Positions 25,944 to 37,798 of a stretch of 64,000 nucleotides of DNA are shown here, piece by piece. The DNA comes from Paramecium pentaurelia (taxonomy: Eukaryota; Ciliophora; Oligohymenophorea; Peniculida; Parameciidae). A program made the position numbers and the translations under genes. The notes under the pieces were generated by a model, which had not been told where the DNA came from, searched no databases, and saw nothing but the letters and a program-made list of their open reading frames with translations. Where the stretch lies: the NCBI GenBank assembly GCA_905183005.1, contig CAJJDO010000028.1:1-64000 (forward strand), in the 5' to 3' direction. Position 1 is the stretch's first letter. Each line of letters begins with the position of its first letter.

Positions 25944-27935
25944 TCAAACAAATAACAAAAATCCTTTTTCTATTGCTTTTTTGTACTATTAACTCTAAAG
26001 TTGATGTTTTGACAATTTTTTTGCATAATGAAGTGGTGCTGGTAAATAAGTGATAGAACTCAAATCGAAATTTAAGAATATTAAATGATAGTATAATTAA
26101 GCTATTTCTTTTGTGTTGGTTGAACTAATGTATAATTATTATGCTTGTAAACATCCTTATTCTCCTCTTTATGAATGGAATGAAAATCTACCCTACTTTT
26201 CATTGATAGGGACTATACAACCAACTTAAGGGTTTTTGCAATAGTAAGATTCACTAAAATAAGATAATATATTTTACAAATTCCTCTCGAAATAAGTGAA
26301 GTATCTTTCTGCATTGGCATCCTTTACTTAAACCATAACAATTTCAGGTATTATAATTTATTAAGCTAATTCTTGATTTTATATTAATTAAATGACTCCT
26401 TATATTATTTATTCCATAATCTGTGTATAATCATCTTCTGCAAATATAATGATTTAATTTGCTAATATTTTATGTGTGGCATAATAAGTTGTTAAAAGAA
26501 GAGTAAGAATTTAATCTAAATCTCCAAAAGATGATATATATTTGTTGAAATATTTATTAATACTAAGACATGCAGAAAAGGAATTATCGCTTTTCCAAAT
26601 TCCTAAGACAGCACTCTTTTTATTATTTATCTAACCATTAATTTCTTTAATAGACCAAGGTACACTACCAAGATTTGCAGTCATCATGGCTAATAATCTA
26701 TTGATCTCTTGATCTTAGATTGGAAGGATAATAATTTAATTAGGAATGGCCTTAGACAATAAATTATTTCTTGCTTATGAAAAATCTGTATTTGAATCTC
26801 CAACAAAAAGTACATAAGCATCTTCAGTAACATATGTATCTATAATTTCATTCAAATTATTATTTATATCATATATTTAAGGTTGTGATATTTTATATTA
26901 TCTAGATTTAATGAAGGAATCTAATTTATCTAGAAATGATTTAAAATTGTCTTTATTTTCAATTATTTCTCTAGTTACTAATATTAATAATTTATTAATA
27001 GTCAAAGAAGTTGTAAAAGTAGTTAGATTTTTAAGAAAAAAATCACTATAATAATATTCAAATTCACTTGATGTTCTAGATGCCACAATTTAAAATATTG
27101 ATTTGGTTGAATTATTTAATACTAAATTTCCAGGTTCTAAATATTATTATTTGAATTCAACTTATTGATTTCTAATTATTAATTTATATTAATTTAAGAA
27201 TTTAATAAATGATGAACTATTGTTAATAATTCTATTCCAATAATCTAATTATTAACAATAAATAGTAACATCTTATTCAATATACTCCATTTTCAATTCA
27301 CAAAATTCTGCTATTAAGAATTATTTCTTAATATTTTATGTATTATATGTTTCTAAATATACATTTGATTTGCTTCTTAATTAATATTTTTATTTAAAGT
27401 AGTCTTCTAAATATAAACCTTTATATGTAAATTCTTAATCAAAAACAACTGATTTAATTTGAACAATCATTTTTTTTTCAGGGTACCTCAATAAAACATA
27501 TTTATTCTTAAAATATGTAGATGGATCAATATTATTTAAAGTTTTAATAATTTGATAACAATTTTGTATTGTAAAATATGATTTACGAACATCCATTAAT
27601 ATTGATGGTTATTCTCTATCCATCAATTGAAATTTTAAGGATGGATATGATTTTAATTGATTTACATATTGTAATTCAAACATATTAATTATACCTATAT
27701 CTGATAACTTTTAATATTCTAATAGATTCATGGCTTCCTTAATAATTGTCATTATGATTTCTCCTTATTCAGATCTATTAAATTTATATTCTGGTAATTC
27801 CAATTTGCTTGTACTAATAATCAATCCATCCTTAAAGCTAATGGTATTAGTAGTCTTATTGCCATAATAGATATAAATTTCATCCAAAAATTCAGTCTCA
27901 TAAATATTTGACCCCACAACTATTGTACCACTCAT
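25944..27935 (-). CDS. PTIWI: Piwi/Argonaute protein (Ptiwi family)
   Basis: An intronless frame of 663 residues. Residues ~100-220 fit a PAZ domain (YKGLYLEDYFKQKYQLRSKS ... IAEFCELK). The C-terminal ~290 residues fit a Piwi domain: a strand near 438 (SAVLGIWKSD), IIIFAEDDYTQ near 495, VMVQVKDANAERYF, NPQVGCIV, RFSFHS near 578, and the end motif LPAPLHYAKKLSKHQ. Piwi proteins bind scnRNAs or siRNAs and act in genome rearrangement or silencing in Paramecium. The first two catalytic positions of the DDH triad appear changed (GIW for GID; FAED for RDG) while the His is kept, so slicing may be lost. Its start overlaps the stop of the upstream gene by four bases. Confidence 0.85.
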
Positions 27936-29723
27936 TTTATTTATATATTTTCAATTACATTTAATAACTAATCAACTTTTGGTCTCTTCTCAAAATCTTA
28001 TTGCCAACACCATCTGATTATATCATCCATCAAGGATTTAGATTCTATCTTAGGTCTTACAGCTTTATTTAGACATTCCTATATATTTTATAGTTATAAT
28101 CCTTCAAATGGCACTTTCTTTTCAAACATCTCATACATTATCATACCAACACTATATATGTCTCCTTCTTATGATCCACTTACAATCTAACCTCTTTACA
28201 TTATCAATTCTGGAGCAGTAAATCCTGTTTTATTTGTATAACTTTATAATAGTGATTAATATTTTTTGATTCCAAAAAGACCAAAATCAACTTAAAAAAT
28301 ATAAATATTATATATATACTTATTTTAACTCTTCCATTTGATTTAATCATTACATTTTCTGTTGTTAAACTTCCATGACATAGACCTTATTTATGAAGAT
28401 AACTAATTCCACGTAATAATTAAATTAAAATCTCAATCTTTTCTTCTATTGAAGTCTAATATTATAGTAAATAATTGTGTAATGAATATTAATAAAATTT
28501 AATTAAATACACTACCTTATTATCAACTATGTTATATCCATGAATGTGATAAAGATATTAATGATTTAATTAATTTACTTATTCTATTTCTTATTTTAAT
28601 TGTTCAATCAAATATGTTTACAATTATTTGAATTCAATTATTCTCATTCCATAATTTTTTTATTAGATTTGACAAACTAGAATGTAACCAAATCCATTAG
28701 GTTTTTATCTTTTTATTTATGGATTTACAACCTATTTTAATAATTCATTATAATCAAATTAAATCTATTTTCTTTCCATTACTGAGCTATCATTATTTAA
28801 AAATTATTAACGCATAGGATGTTCTGAAATAGTACTCATAGTAACATTCTTATTTCCCAAAAATATAGAAAATGTTTATTATCTTAAAGCCAAGATAAAT
28901 GGAAATATATTTGCCAATAATAGATCAATTATAAGTAATGATATGTAAAGTAATAATTAATTTTGACTCAAATCAGATGAAAAGAATTTCTTTATCATTT
29001 CCTAATTTTCCATTAATAAAAAATTGCTTATTATTTAGATGACTCTTAAAATTGTCCAATAAAATATTAATTTCTATAATCTATTTGAAATATTTTCTTG
29101 TTTTGATGATTTAAATGGTGATCCTGAATATTTATATTATAAATATAATGATGTTATGATAAATTACACTGGTATGGATAAATTGATGACAATATTTATA
29201 TAAAATAGTACCTATGCTTCAATATAATCAAAATTATATAACAATACAACTATTAATTATGCTATTCCATAAATTAAAAAAATGTCTTTCATTACATGAA
29301 TTAACATATTGGGATTATATGGAAGTTCATCCTATTATCCAATATGTAAATGTGAATCATAATGCAAACAAACAACTGTCCAAAATAATGATTAATAAAC
29401 TATCCAAAATAATCCATCAGGAATGTATATTGTATTTAACAGCTATTTTTCTATGCTCAAAATATAATCAGCAGTATTTTCTTTAAAAATCTATTTTACA
29501 TTTGTATTTATACGTCATATAAATATAAAGCCATATTCAACATATAGGCTAAACAAGAAAATACAATTGAGAGATAAAAGATCTTTCCCAGGTATTTTGT
29601 TTTCTTTCCCATTTTGCAATATCTAATCACTCCAAAACAAAATATTGCTGTGTAAATCATACCTAAAACCAAAAAGGCTATCCCTAAAACGAATTCACTT
29701 TAGCTATTTTATGCATATCTCAT
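27932..29723 (-). CDS. Seven-transmembrane receptor-like protein fused to a pseudokinase
   Basis: Two introns (29491-29513 and 28291-28319) give 579 residues. Residues 1-290 contain seven hydrophobic helices, beginning with FVLGIAFLVLGMIYTAIFCF and ending with LLLYISLLIIDLLLANIFPF; the pattern recalls THH1/TOM1-type or GPCR-like domains. From ~310 a protein-kinase fold follows, with APE (GFTAPELI), DFG (IDFGLFG) and a C-lobe (GDIYSVGMIMYEMFEKKVPF). The catalytic loop reads CHGSLTTEN where HRDLKPEN is expected, so the catalytic Asp is missing, and the beta-3 Lys position looks like Arg (YGMRII). It is therefore a probable pseudokinase. The stop codon overlaps the start codon of the Piwi gene. 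Confidence 0.82.
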
Positions 29724-29843
29724 TAATAATATTATTTTTATATTAATAATAATCTCGTGGAATTGGATTAGTTTAATCATTTTATGATAATAACTTAATA
29801 TAATTTTATATAATATAATACATATTAATATTAATATACTACA

Positions 29844-30432
29844 ATGTCAAAATTATAAAGATGTGCAACTGCAGGAGCCCTTGAAGCAAAAATGACTCAC
29901 TATGCACCAGATGGAACTGGTAAATACTATTGAAACAATTTGTTAGGTAGAGATTCCTATGTAACATTATAAAATGGAGGAATTTGGAAAGAAATTTAAA
30001 TTCAATGTGTTCATCCTGAATTGGGAACTTTTAGCAAATAAAAATAATGGAAACCTCCTGCCCCTATGATGGTCCCTAAATTTAGACATTATTAAAGTGA
30101 TGGATCAGGAAGAGATAATTATGTAATGTAATTTTCATTTCTTATATTCTAGTGCAGATGAAGGAGGATTAGCTCCATCATCCAAAAAATTCCAAAGAAG
30201 AACCAACTTCTTCACATCTTTAAGAGATTATGAACCTTGTCCTCCAATACCCTAATAGGATTGCTTTAGATTAGCTTAAACTCCAAGTGCACAATCTTTT
30301 AAATAATACTTAAAAACTCAATAAATAGCAACTTAATAAAGTGATTTGATTAAAAGATTAAATATTCCCAAAATATCTGAAGATCCATATAAAAGAATAA
30401 GAAAGCTTTCAGCTCCATTTTATAGAAAATGA
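29844..30432 (+). CDS. DGxGRD-motif protein, possible ciliary microtubule protein
   Basis: Introns 29920-29946 and 30128-30152 leave 178 residues. Two related motifs stand out: DGTGRDSYVTLQNGG near the N-terminus and DGSGRDNYVIADEGG near residue 85. Such repeated DGxGRDxYI...GG motifs occur in ciliary doublet-associated proteins, as I recall; I cannot name the orthologue. The remainder is basic, Pro/Gln-rich and probably extended (VPKFRHYQSDGSGRD; LSAPFYRK). It shares a 120-nt divergent promoter region with the 7TM-pseudokinase gene. Confidence 0.65.
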
Positions 30433-31306
30433 TTAATTATTATAGGTTAATTATAAATTAATATAGACACATTATTAGAATAAAATAATAATATATAGTA
30501 TTAGTATTAAATGATTTAAATCATTCTTTTTTTAATAAATAAGATATAATCACTATATTATTTAAATATAATATTCTTGTTTTTTAGATTGAATTTAATT
30601 CTGTAATTATTTATTATTATAATTTAATATTTTAAATTTTTTGTTTTTAACAAACAAATCCTTAAGTAATTCTAAGATAATCTTGATTTAATTACATTTA
30701 AAACAATAAATGGATATACTGATTAATTTTAATTATTTTCTTTAATAATAATCATATAAAATTTTGATAAGTATAAATATTTATTATAACCGTATTTCAT
30801 TCTCCTAAACAATTAAAAATATGAATCTTCAATTAATGTATTTCGTACATTTAAGATTTTTATATTTAAATTTAACTATCACTTTTAAGTTTTAATGATT
30901 TATTTGATAAATTTTCGATTATCAATTCTTAATAAAAATTTATTTAGATTTTAACAATCTATATTTAATCATTTTTGAGTATAATTTCATAAAATTCTTA
31001 GAATTAGATATTAAGTTTATATAACCACCTTTTATTTTAATGAACTTCAATTATTAATTACAAATGTGTTAAATTCTGAAATTTATAAAGAACAATTGCA
31101 AAATTATATGTAATTTAGACATTTTTAATTCTAAATGACAATGAATTCTATTATGTCAAAATTTATTATAAATATTATATTATTTGTTTTTTTCTTAATA
31201 AATTTTATTATTTGTAGTCATTTCCAATTAAGATTCTTATAATATGTTACATTCTTGTAATATTTGTTAATAAATTGTATAATTTTAATAATAATAATAT
31301 AATTAA
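30433..31306. other. Long AT-rich intergenic region
   Basis: 874 nt with extremely low GC. I read all frames for motifs and found no convincing coding segment, tRNA or repeat. It is longer than most spacers here. Confidence 0.55.
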
Positions 31307-31821
31307 ATGGAGAGGATAGACAGCTTTGAAGGAAAGCTATTTTACAAAATTTATATGCTTTGTAAGAAAAATCAGATAAACGAAGAATAGAAAGGAAAAT
31401 TAAAAGGTATTTATTAATACTGAACATATAAATAGACCTTGTGATTTTAAGAGATGAAAGAATTGAGATCGCAATGAATTAATATCTTGAAGATAAAGAT
31501 GAGTTCCGACTTTTAGAAAATTTTCATAATTACTCTGGTGAAGAATATTCTCCAAAGAGTTTCAACAATTTTTCAGATGATGTATCAGTAGGAAGTCACA
31601 GCAAATTTAAGGGTAAAAGACCTGCTAAAATGGAATTACCAAAAAAAACATTCATGATCAATTTAAGAAAGTATGATGTCAAAAAATTATCCCAAAGAGA
31701 TACAGATGTTACTACCTACTCTAAAGGGTTTCATTTAAGTACTGCTAGATCAAGTGATAACCGAAATGTGCTTGCTTTTAATGAACGATATACTTAATAG
31801 AACTGGAGTGAATGTGAATGA
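31307..31821 (+). CDS. Unrecognised small basic protein
   Basis: Two exons (intron 31407-31435) encode 161 residues starting MERIDSFEGKLFYKIYMLCK. The N-terminal third looks helical; the middle is Ser/Asn-rich (HNYSGEEYSPKSFNNFSDD) and the rest basic (KGKRPAKMELPKKTFMINLR). No domain is recognised. GC content is clearly above that of the flanking AT-rich regions, which supports it being a gene. It stands alone between two long spacers. Confidence 0.65.
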
Positions 31822-33596
31822 TTATAATTTTAATATATTTATCATACACTAACTTTAAATGAAAAATAATATAAGCAAAGTTCTATCAAATTGATGTTCA
31901 AAGCCAATTAAGATTTTTTATTACTTAAGTTCATTTTAAGAGCATAATTTCAATTAAATGAATTTGGAAAATAAATTCATTTTATTAAATTTAGAATTAA
32001 TGAATTTCAACTTTAGATCTAAATTGTTTATACATAATATAAACTAATATTAAAACAATTAGTAATGAATATGATTGGTGTTTAAAATATAATTTAATGT
32101 AATTCCTTCATATATTTTAAGAGATAATGATATTTCTATATATATATATATATATGATTCATAAGATTAACTGAATTCTTAATTATTAACATTATTAATC
32201 AATTATTTGACGATAATTTCAAATTATTATTTTTCTGATTTAATCATCAATATACTAAGATTATTAAAAATTGGTTTTATGTTATTAATTAATTATTATT
32301 ATTCAAAAATTCCATAAACACTATTTTATGTATAAAAAAAATACATTATCATAACAGAATCTGGATAGATGGGTTTTTGCTTATTCATATGTTCTATCTT
32401 TAATATTTATTCAAATTAAGCATGTTTGAATAAAACTTTAAAATCTAAATATTTTCAAGAAGCTTAATAACATTAATTAAATTCAATTTATTTTTAAATA
32501 AGTAATTCAAATCAACCTCAAAAAATATTTCTAAAATTAAGCTTATATCCATCATAACTATGCATTTAAATTATCATTATTTTATTAATTAATCGTTGAG
32601 TCCGTAGGATAAGTTAGATTATTTTAGTCGCAATTCTGGTTCTATAAGATGACAATATCTTTGAACGTTATGAAACTCTAAATCACAAATATACATTTTA
32701 TATATTCATCTTGATTAAGTAAGTAAATTCTTTTAATAGTATTTTTTTTTCTTTTATTTTGATTTTACATCAGGTTTAAAATTGAATCAAAAAAAAAATA
32801 AAACAAAATTCCCTATTTGATTCAAATTTTTAATAAAATTTGATTTTAAGGTAGGTATCTTCTTGAATAACAAAAAAAAAATTCATTAAATTCTTTTTTT
32901 ATTTTAAAGAATATAAAGAAACGTTGATTCATTTCTAACTATTTGTTTTCAATTTAATTAACAAAGCATCTTTTTTTTTCTAATATAAAATGTATGGCAT
33001 TAATAAATTTGTAGCCTAGTTTTCTTTGTAAAATAAATTTTGATTAAATGTGACACTTTAAACATTATAAATAATATATATTTAAGAACTATGTTAAAAT
33101 AACTATTAAAACATTTAATGTTTATTCAAATTGATAGACTTAGAGCTTTATTAATTTAATTACAGTATTTAATTAATTTAATCTAAAATTATTGTAAGTA
33201 ATTACGATTTAGCATACTATTTTACAACAACATCACTGTAAATAAGTAGATAATACATAATCAATTATTAAAGTAATATGTTTAATTTACAAAATTTGAT
33301 AGTATAGTAATTATTCATTATGATATATTAAATTATATCAAATTTTTGTTAATATTCTTTTCCATATATATTTTATCAGTACTTAAAGAAGATTGTTTAA
33401 TTAAATAAATTTGAAAGAATATTTAATTAAAATTTTGAATAATCTTTTTTTTTCAAACTTCATTCATTTTTTATTATTGATCATGAGATATGAATTAATT
33501 GGATATAAAGTAACTAATCAAGAGAAAAAATAAAAATAGGTTCTATTAAAAAAAAAATTAAAACAGAAACATTTGAAAATAACTAAAATATATAAT
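31822..33596. other. Longest gene-free region of the window
   Basis: 1775 nt without a gene I can support, against typical spacers of 20-400 nt. It is very AT-rich and includes an AT dinucleotide run near 32139-32154 and several poly-T tracts. One island near 32593-32690 has roughly twice the GC of its flanks and is open in one frame; it could be a non-coding RNA or a gene relic. Nothing else is recognisable. Confidence 0.55.
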
Positions 33597-34139
33597 TCAT
33601 TATTTTTTGCCTTTAATCCATTAACCTTCTGTGACATGACCATTAGGATCAATTAATTTTCCTTTTCCATGTTGTTTTCCATTCTTCCATTCTCCAATGT
33701 ATTTTTACCCATTCGACCATGTCATTTCACCTTAGCCTTCCTTTTTGTCATTTTTGAATTAACCTTAAAAATAAATTAAGGATAATACCTTGATATTGTT
33801 TCCCATCATCAATTAATATTCCTTATCCTTCCATTTTACCTTCAACCCATTATCCTTTGTAAAGTCTTCCTCCATACCATTAATATTCTCCATAACCATG
33901 AAAATTTTCATTTAAAAATTCTCCATCATAATATGATGAGTCATTCCATTTAAATATTCCTTTTCCAGTCTTTTTCCCAGCCTCAAAATTTCCTTCAAAA
34001 TAATCTCCATTTTTCCACTATATTTTACCTTTTCCATGCTAGAATTAAAAGGAAAACATACAGGAAGACCATTTTTTAGTTCTCCATCGTATACTCCTCC
34101 ATCAGGATAAACATATGGAGTATTAATACAACAACCCAT
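33597..34139 (-). CDS. MORN-repeat protein with N-terminal MGCC
   Basis: Introns 34039-34061 and 33764-33788 leave 164 residues. After MGCCINTPY come about six MORN repeats, for example YDGELKNGLPHGKGKIQW, YFEGNFEAGKKTGKGIF, YKGQWVEGKMEGQGILI, YQGQFKNDKKEGQGEMTW and YIGEWKNGKQHGKGKLI. MORN repeats bind membranes or act as scaffolds at the cell cortex and in cilia. Gly at position 2 followed by two Cys suggests N-myristoylation plus palmitoylation, fitting a membrane-tethered protein. Confidence 0.88.
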
Positions 34140-34188
34140 AATTCAAATAAAATAATCAATCAAATTTGTACTATCAATTGATTTAATC

Positions 34189-34362
34189 TCATTTCCCTTT
34201 TTTCCAAGATTTGGCTTTCACTTGATTAGAAATTCTTAAATAATGATTCCTAAACCATTTAGTTCTCCTATTATTGAATTTTTTAGTTTCAAATCCTAAC
34301 AATTTGTTGTCAGTTAAAAATTTAGAAAATAAAATGAAAGTATGAAATATATTATAGGACAT
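34189..34362 (-). CDS. Short basic protein or exon, unrecognised
   Basis: A complete 57-residue frame from ATG to TGA. The second half is strongly coding-like and basic (GFETKKFNNRRTKWFRNHYL, then KAKSWKKGK), while the first residues are hydrophobic and may instead be non-coding, with an unseen upstream exon. It resembles a small ribosomal or mitoribosomal protein in composition only. It lies 49 nt upstream of the MORN gene on the same strand. Confidence 0.5.
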   Translation of the reverse strand: MSYNIFHTFILFSKFLTDNKLLGFETKKFNNRRTKWFRNHYLRISNQVKAKSWKKGK

Positions 34363-35034
34363 ACTTATTTTATTTTTGAAACATTTTACACAGGTAGAAT
34401 AAATTTAAGATATAACAAAAATGTTAATAAAATCAACTTCATTATAAATTAAGTTATGAAAAAAATAGGAAATATAACATAGTTTATTTGATTGAATATT
34501 TTTTATATCTAATACTTAAATAAATAAAATATTATACATTATCACTTAGTATTTCATATGGGATTGTTTCTAATTGATTGAAAGTTATCATTAAAAATAC
34601 TGATATCTTTTTGTCAAAATAACAACCATATTTAAAAATATTATATGAAAAAATTGTATTTTGTTTCTTTACATAAGTTAAGCATTATTCTCTTATAATT
34701 ATTGTATCATTTTATTGAGAATTAATTAAATTAAAAAATATTTGGTAGTCTTTTTTAATATTTTTATAAATCTTTAATATAATCTATGTAGGTTATTTTA
34801 GTGAACTTTTAAATATAATATATATATATATAGTAGTCATATTGAATATAAATTTGTAATAATTATAGAAAAGGGGGTTATGAAATAAACTTAACTGACT
34901 CTAGTTAGAAACTTTAAGGTATGATATTTGATGTAAGATGATTGATAAATTTAACATTATTTAGGTATTTTAGATTAATAGATAAACATCTAACACTAAA
35001 TTTGTAAATATGCCCCATTTTAATAATAATTATT
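34363..35034. other. AT-rich intergenic region
   Basis: 672 nt between divergent genes, with an AT dinucleotide run near 34818-34832. No coding segment or RNA recognised, although upstream exons of the short basic gene could hide here. Confidence 0.5.
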
Positions 35035-36332
35035 ATGGATAACAAATATATAGAAGAATTTGAGCATTTAGATTAAGATTAGAAAAGTTAAATGTTAAAG
35101 AACATGAAATAATTCATTTTTCAATTGCAGTTATAGATTTAAGATCTTGAGAAGAGTGCAATTGATATAATTATGGAAAAAGATGAAAAAATATAATAGT
35201 TAGAAGCTATAATTTAAGCAAATCATGGATCTAGACAATATAATAAAGATGATGAAATTATGCAACTTAAAAAGTAAAGAATCTATTTTAACATAGTCAT
35301 ATCAACGAATTAAATTAAAGGATTGATGTAATCTAGATGAAACATTTTGAGTAATTATAAGAATAGGAAAGAAAATGGAACACATACTTGTTAGATCAAA
35401 TCCAATAAAGTAGTAATGATGGGCAACAAGAAAAAATAGAAATGTTAGAAACCTTGCATTATTTAGAAGAAAAAGTATATTCACTTGATAGAGAAGTATT
35501 AAATTCTCATATTCTAGTTGGAAATGAAAGAGAATTAATAGATGTTTGATAGGAACACAATCAATTAGTTAACAAATATTAATTAATAGTTATTAGATGA
35601 AAGTTAAGAACTAAACTAACAGTTAATCAAAATGTAGAGATAAATGGAATTAATGAAGGAACATTTTTAAAAGGAGAAAAATAGTATAGAAATTAAAATT
35701 AATGTATTCATTTCAATTTATAAAAGAAATAAAATATCCAAATAACTTAAATATCAAAATAGGCTTAATCATTAAAACTTCAAAATAATAAATTAACATA
35801 AAATAACAAAGAGCTACTTAATCAAATAAATGAATTGAAAGATTAATTGGAAACTTATAATGAATGTAAAGACAAAGTATTTTCTGAAAATTATTAATTA
35901 TAATGTACAGCTCATTCAACTGATTAAAATTTAAGAGAAGATATCAATATAACAGCTTTTGAATTATTGGAAGAAAGTTATGAAGATAAAGATCTAACAA
36001 CACATTTAAGGAAGGCTTTAGATGAAAAGTCTGAATTATGTATTTAATATGAAGAATGTCTTCGTTAATCAACTAAATAATTGAAAGAACAAAGAGCATA
36101 ATTACAACTTTTATAAAATTAGCTCAAACTTATAAGAAAATAATAGTTTAATCAAAAGAACCTCAAAGAATATATTTAGATGTTAGAAAGTGATTATTTG
36201 GTTTCAAAATAATTATTATGTGAGAAGGTTGACAAATATTAAGAATAAGTTATATTCTTAAGTTAAGAAAATTATGATCTTAAACAAAAAATAAAATGTT
36301 TCTAATCTAGATTACATAAGAAACTTAACTGA
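35035..36332 (+). CDS. Coiled-coil protein, unrecognised
   Basis: Introns 35274-35296, 35544-35568 (GTT donor) and 35704-35726 leave 408 residues. Nearly the whole protein is Gln/Lys/Glu/Leu-rich and should form coiled coil (FIFQLQLQIQDLEKSAIDII; QLLDESQELNQQLIKMQRQM; LKEQRAQLQLLQNQLKLIRK). No globular domain is apparent. The start at MDNKYIEEFEHL was chosen because the upstream ATG is out of frame. Such proteins are often basal-body or ciliary components, which is not shown here. Confidence 0.7.
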
Positions 36333-36550
36333 AATATCTATATATATATATATATATATAATTTTTTATTATAAATCTTTAAATCATTTCTATTTTTAAA
36401 ATACAATTAACAGTTATATCAAATAGTTTAAATATATTTACAATAATATTAGATATCACTAAGACAACAAAATTCTGAAACTCATTATTAAAAATTATGA
36501 TATAATCATTAATTGCTAATAATTATTGAGATATTAAATAATAATTAAAA

Positions 36551-37798
36551 ATGAAGGGATTCATGAATCCAATATTCCAACCTGTTGATAATGACATGCT
36601 AGTTGAAGAAAGAAGAACTTTTCAAATACCTATATCAGATTTTAAATAGAACAAAGAATTACCAAAAGAATATGAGAGAATTTTTTCATCCATCACAGAC
36701 TCTTCCTAACAACTTAATGATAGCATATTATTGCCATTCGATAATACAAAATATGAATAAAACCTTTAACTTTAGAATAACAATTGTCATTAGATTAATC
36801 ATCATACTTTATCATAAAATTAGCGACCAATCGTTAAATTTGATAAGAATCGCTTATAATAAATTCTGTAAACTCTTGCAAAACAGCATCAAATTTAATC
36901 CAAACCTAAAAATGAGTAAATATTAAATCAAAATAATTAATCAAAGAATACTAAGAATTCCAATTAGACTAATCAAATTTCAATCAACAAAATGAGAAAT
37001 ATTATCAAAAACGATTTAACTCCAAAAAATCAACCTATTATCAAATAAAATGAAAATGATGCCAAATCTCAAAAGCAAAGATCTTCTACAAATTATACTC
37101 CAAGAGTAGAGACATCTCTCATAACTGCATGTCATCATAGTTTCAAAAATTTAGATGCAAATCTTAACTAGAAATAAGATAATCCAAATATTTTTTAACT
37201 TTTACAAAAAAGAACAAAATCCTAATATCATCCTAAACAAATGATAAAATACTAAATTGATGAAATAAATGGAAAAATCTTACAACTGAAAAATCTCATC
37301 TTTAAATCAATTAAATATGATCATTAGTAAGAATCTATACAAATGTCAATATAAAAAATTATATAATAAAATGAAGATAGTAATCTCTTACAAAAAGAGA
37401 TTGTTAATCTTAAAAGTTTTACAAATACAAAATCATTTAAGGAATCAAAACACAATATTTTTTTTAATGTTTAAAAATTAATATCATTGGCTAAAGAGAA
37501 GTAAAAAAAGTTATAAATAATAATGATTTTCAATAAAGATGGATCTTCAAATGATAGCATATAAAGTCCAAAAACAAATTGTATATTGTCAAGATAAACA
37601 ACTTCAGACAATATAACAGAAGAGGTTTAAGATGATAAAAAAAAATTTTATTAATTAGTTGTAAATAGAAAATTAGAATTACCGTTTAATCATCCAAATA
37701 AAGATATATTATTAAGCGAATTATATGAAAAATCATTGAAATTGGGCATTAAGAAATGTGAATGGTAACAATTTATTGTTAATGAAGTGAAATTTTGA
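36551..37798 (+). CDS. Unrecognised Asn/Gln/Lys-rich protein
   Basis: An intronless frame of 415 residues starting MKGFMNPIFQPVDNDMLVEE. The first ~220 residues are low-complexity and polar (Asn, Gln, Lys); residues ~225-320 look helical (QIDEINGKILQLKNLIFKSI), and a short ordered C-terminus ends LGIKKCEWQQFIVNEVKF. No known domain. Residue composition and uninterrupted length support a real gene. Confidence 0.65.
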
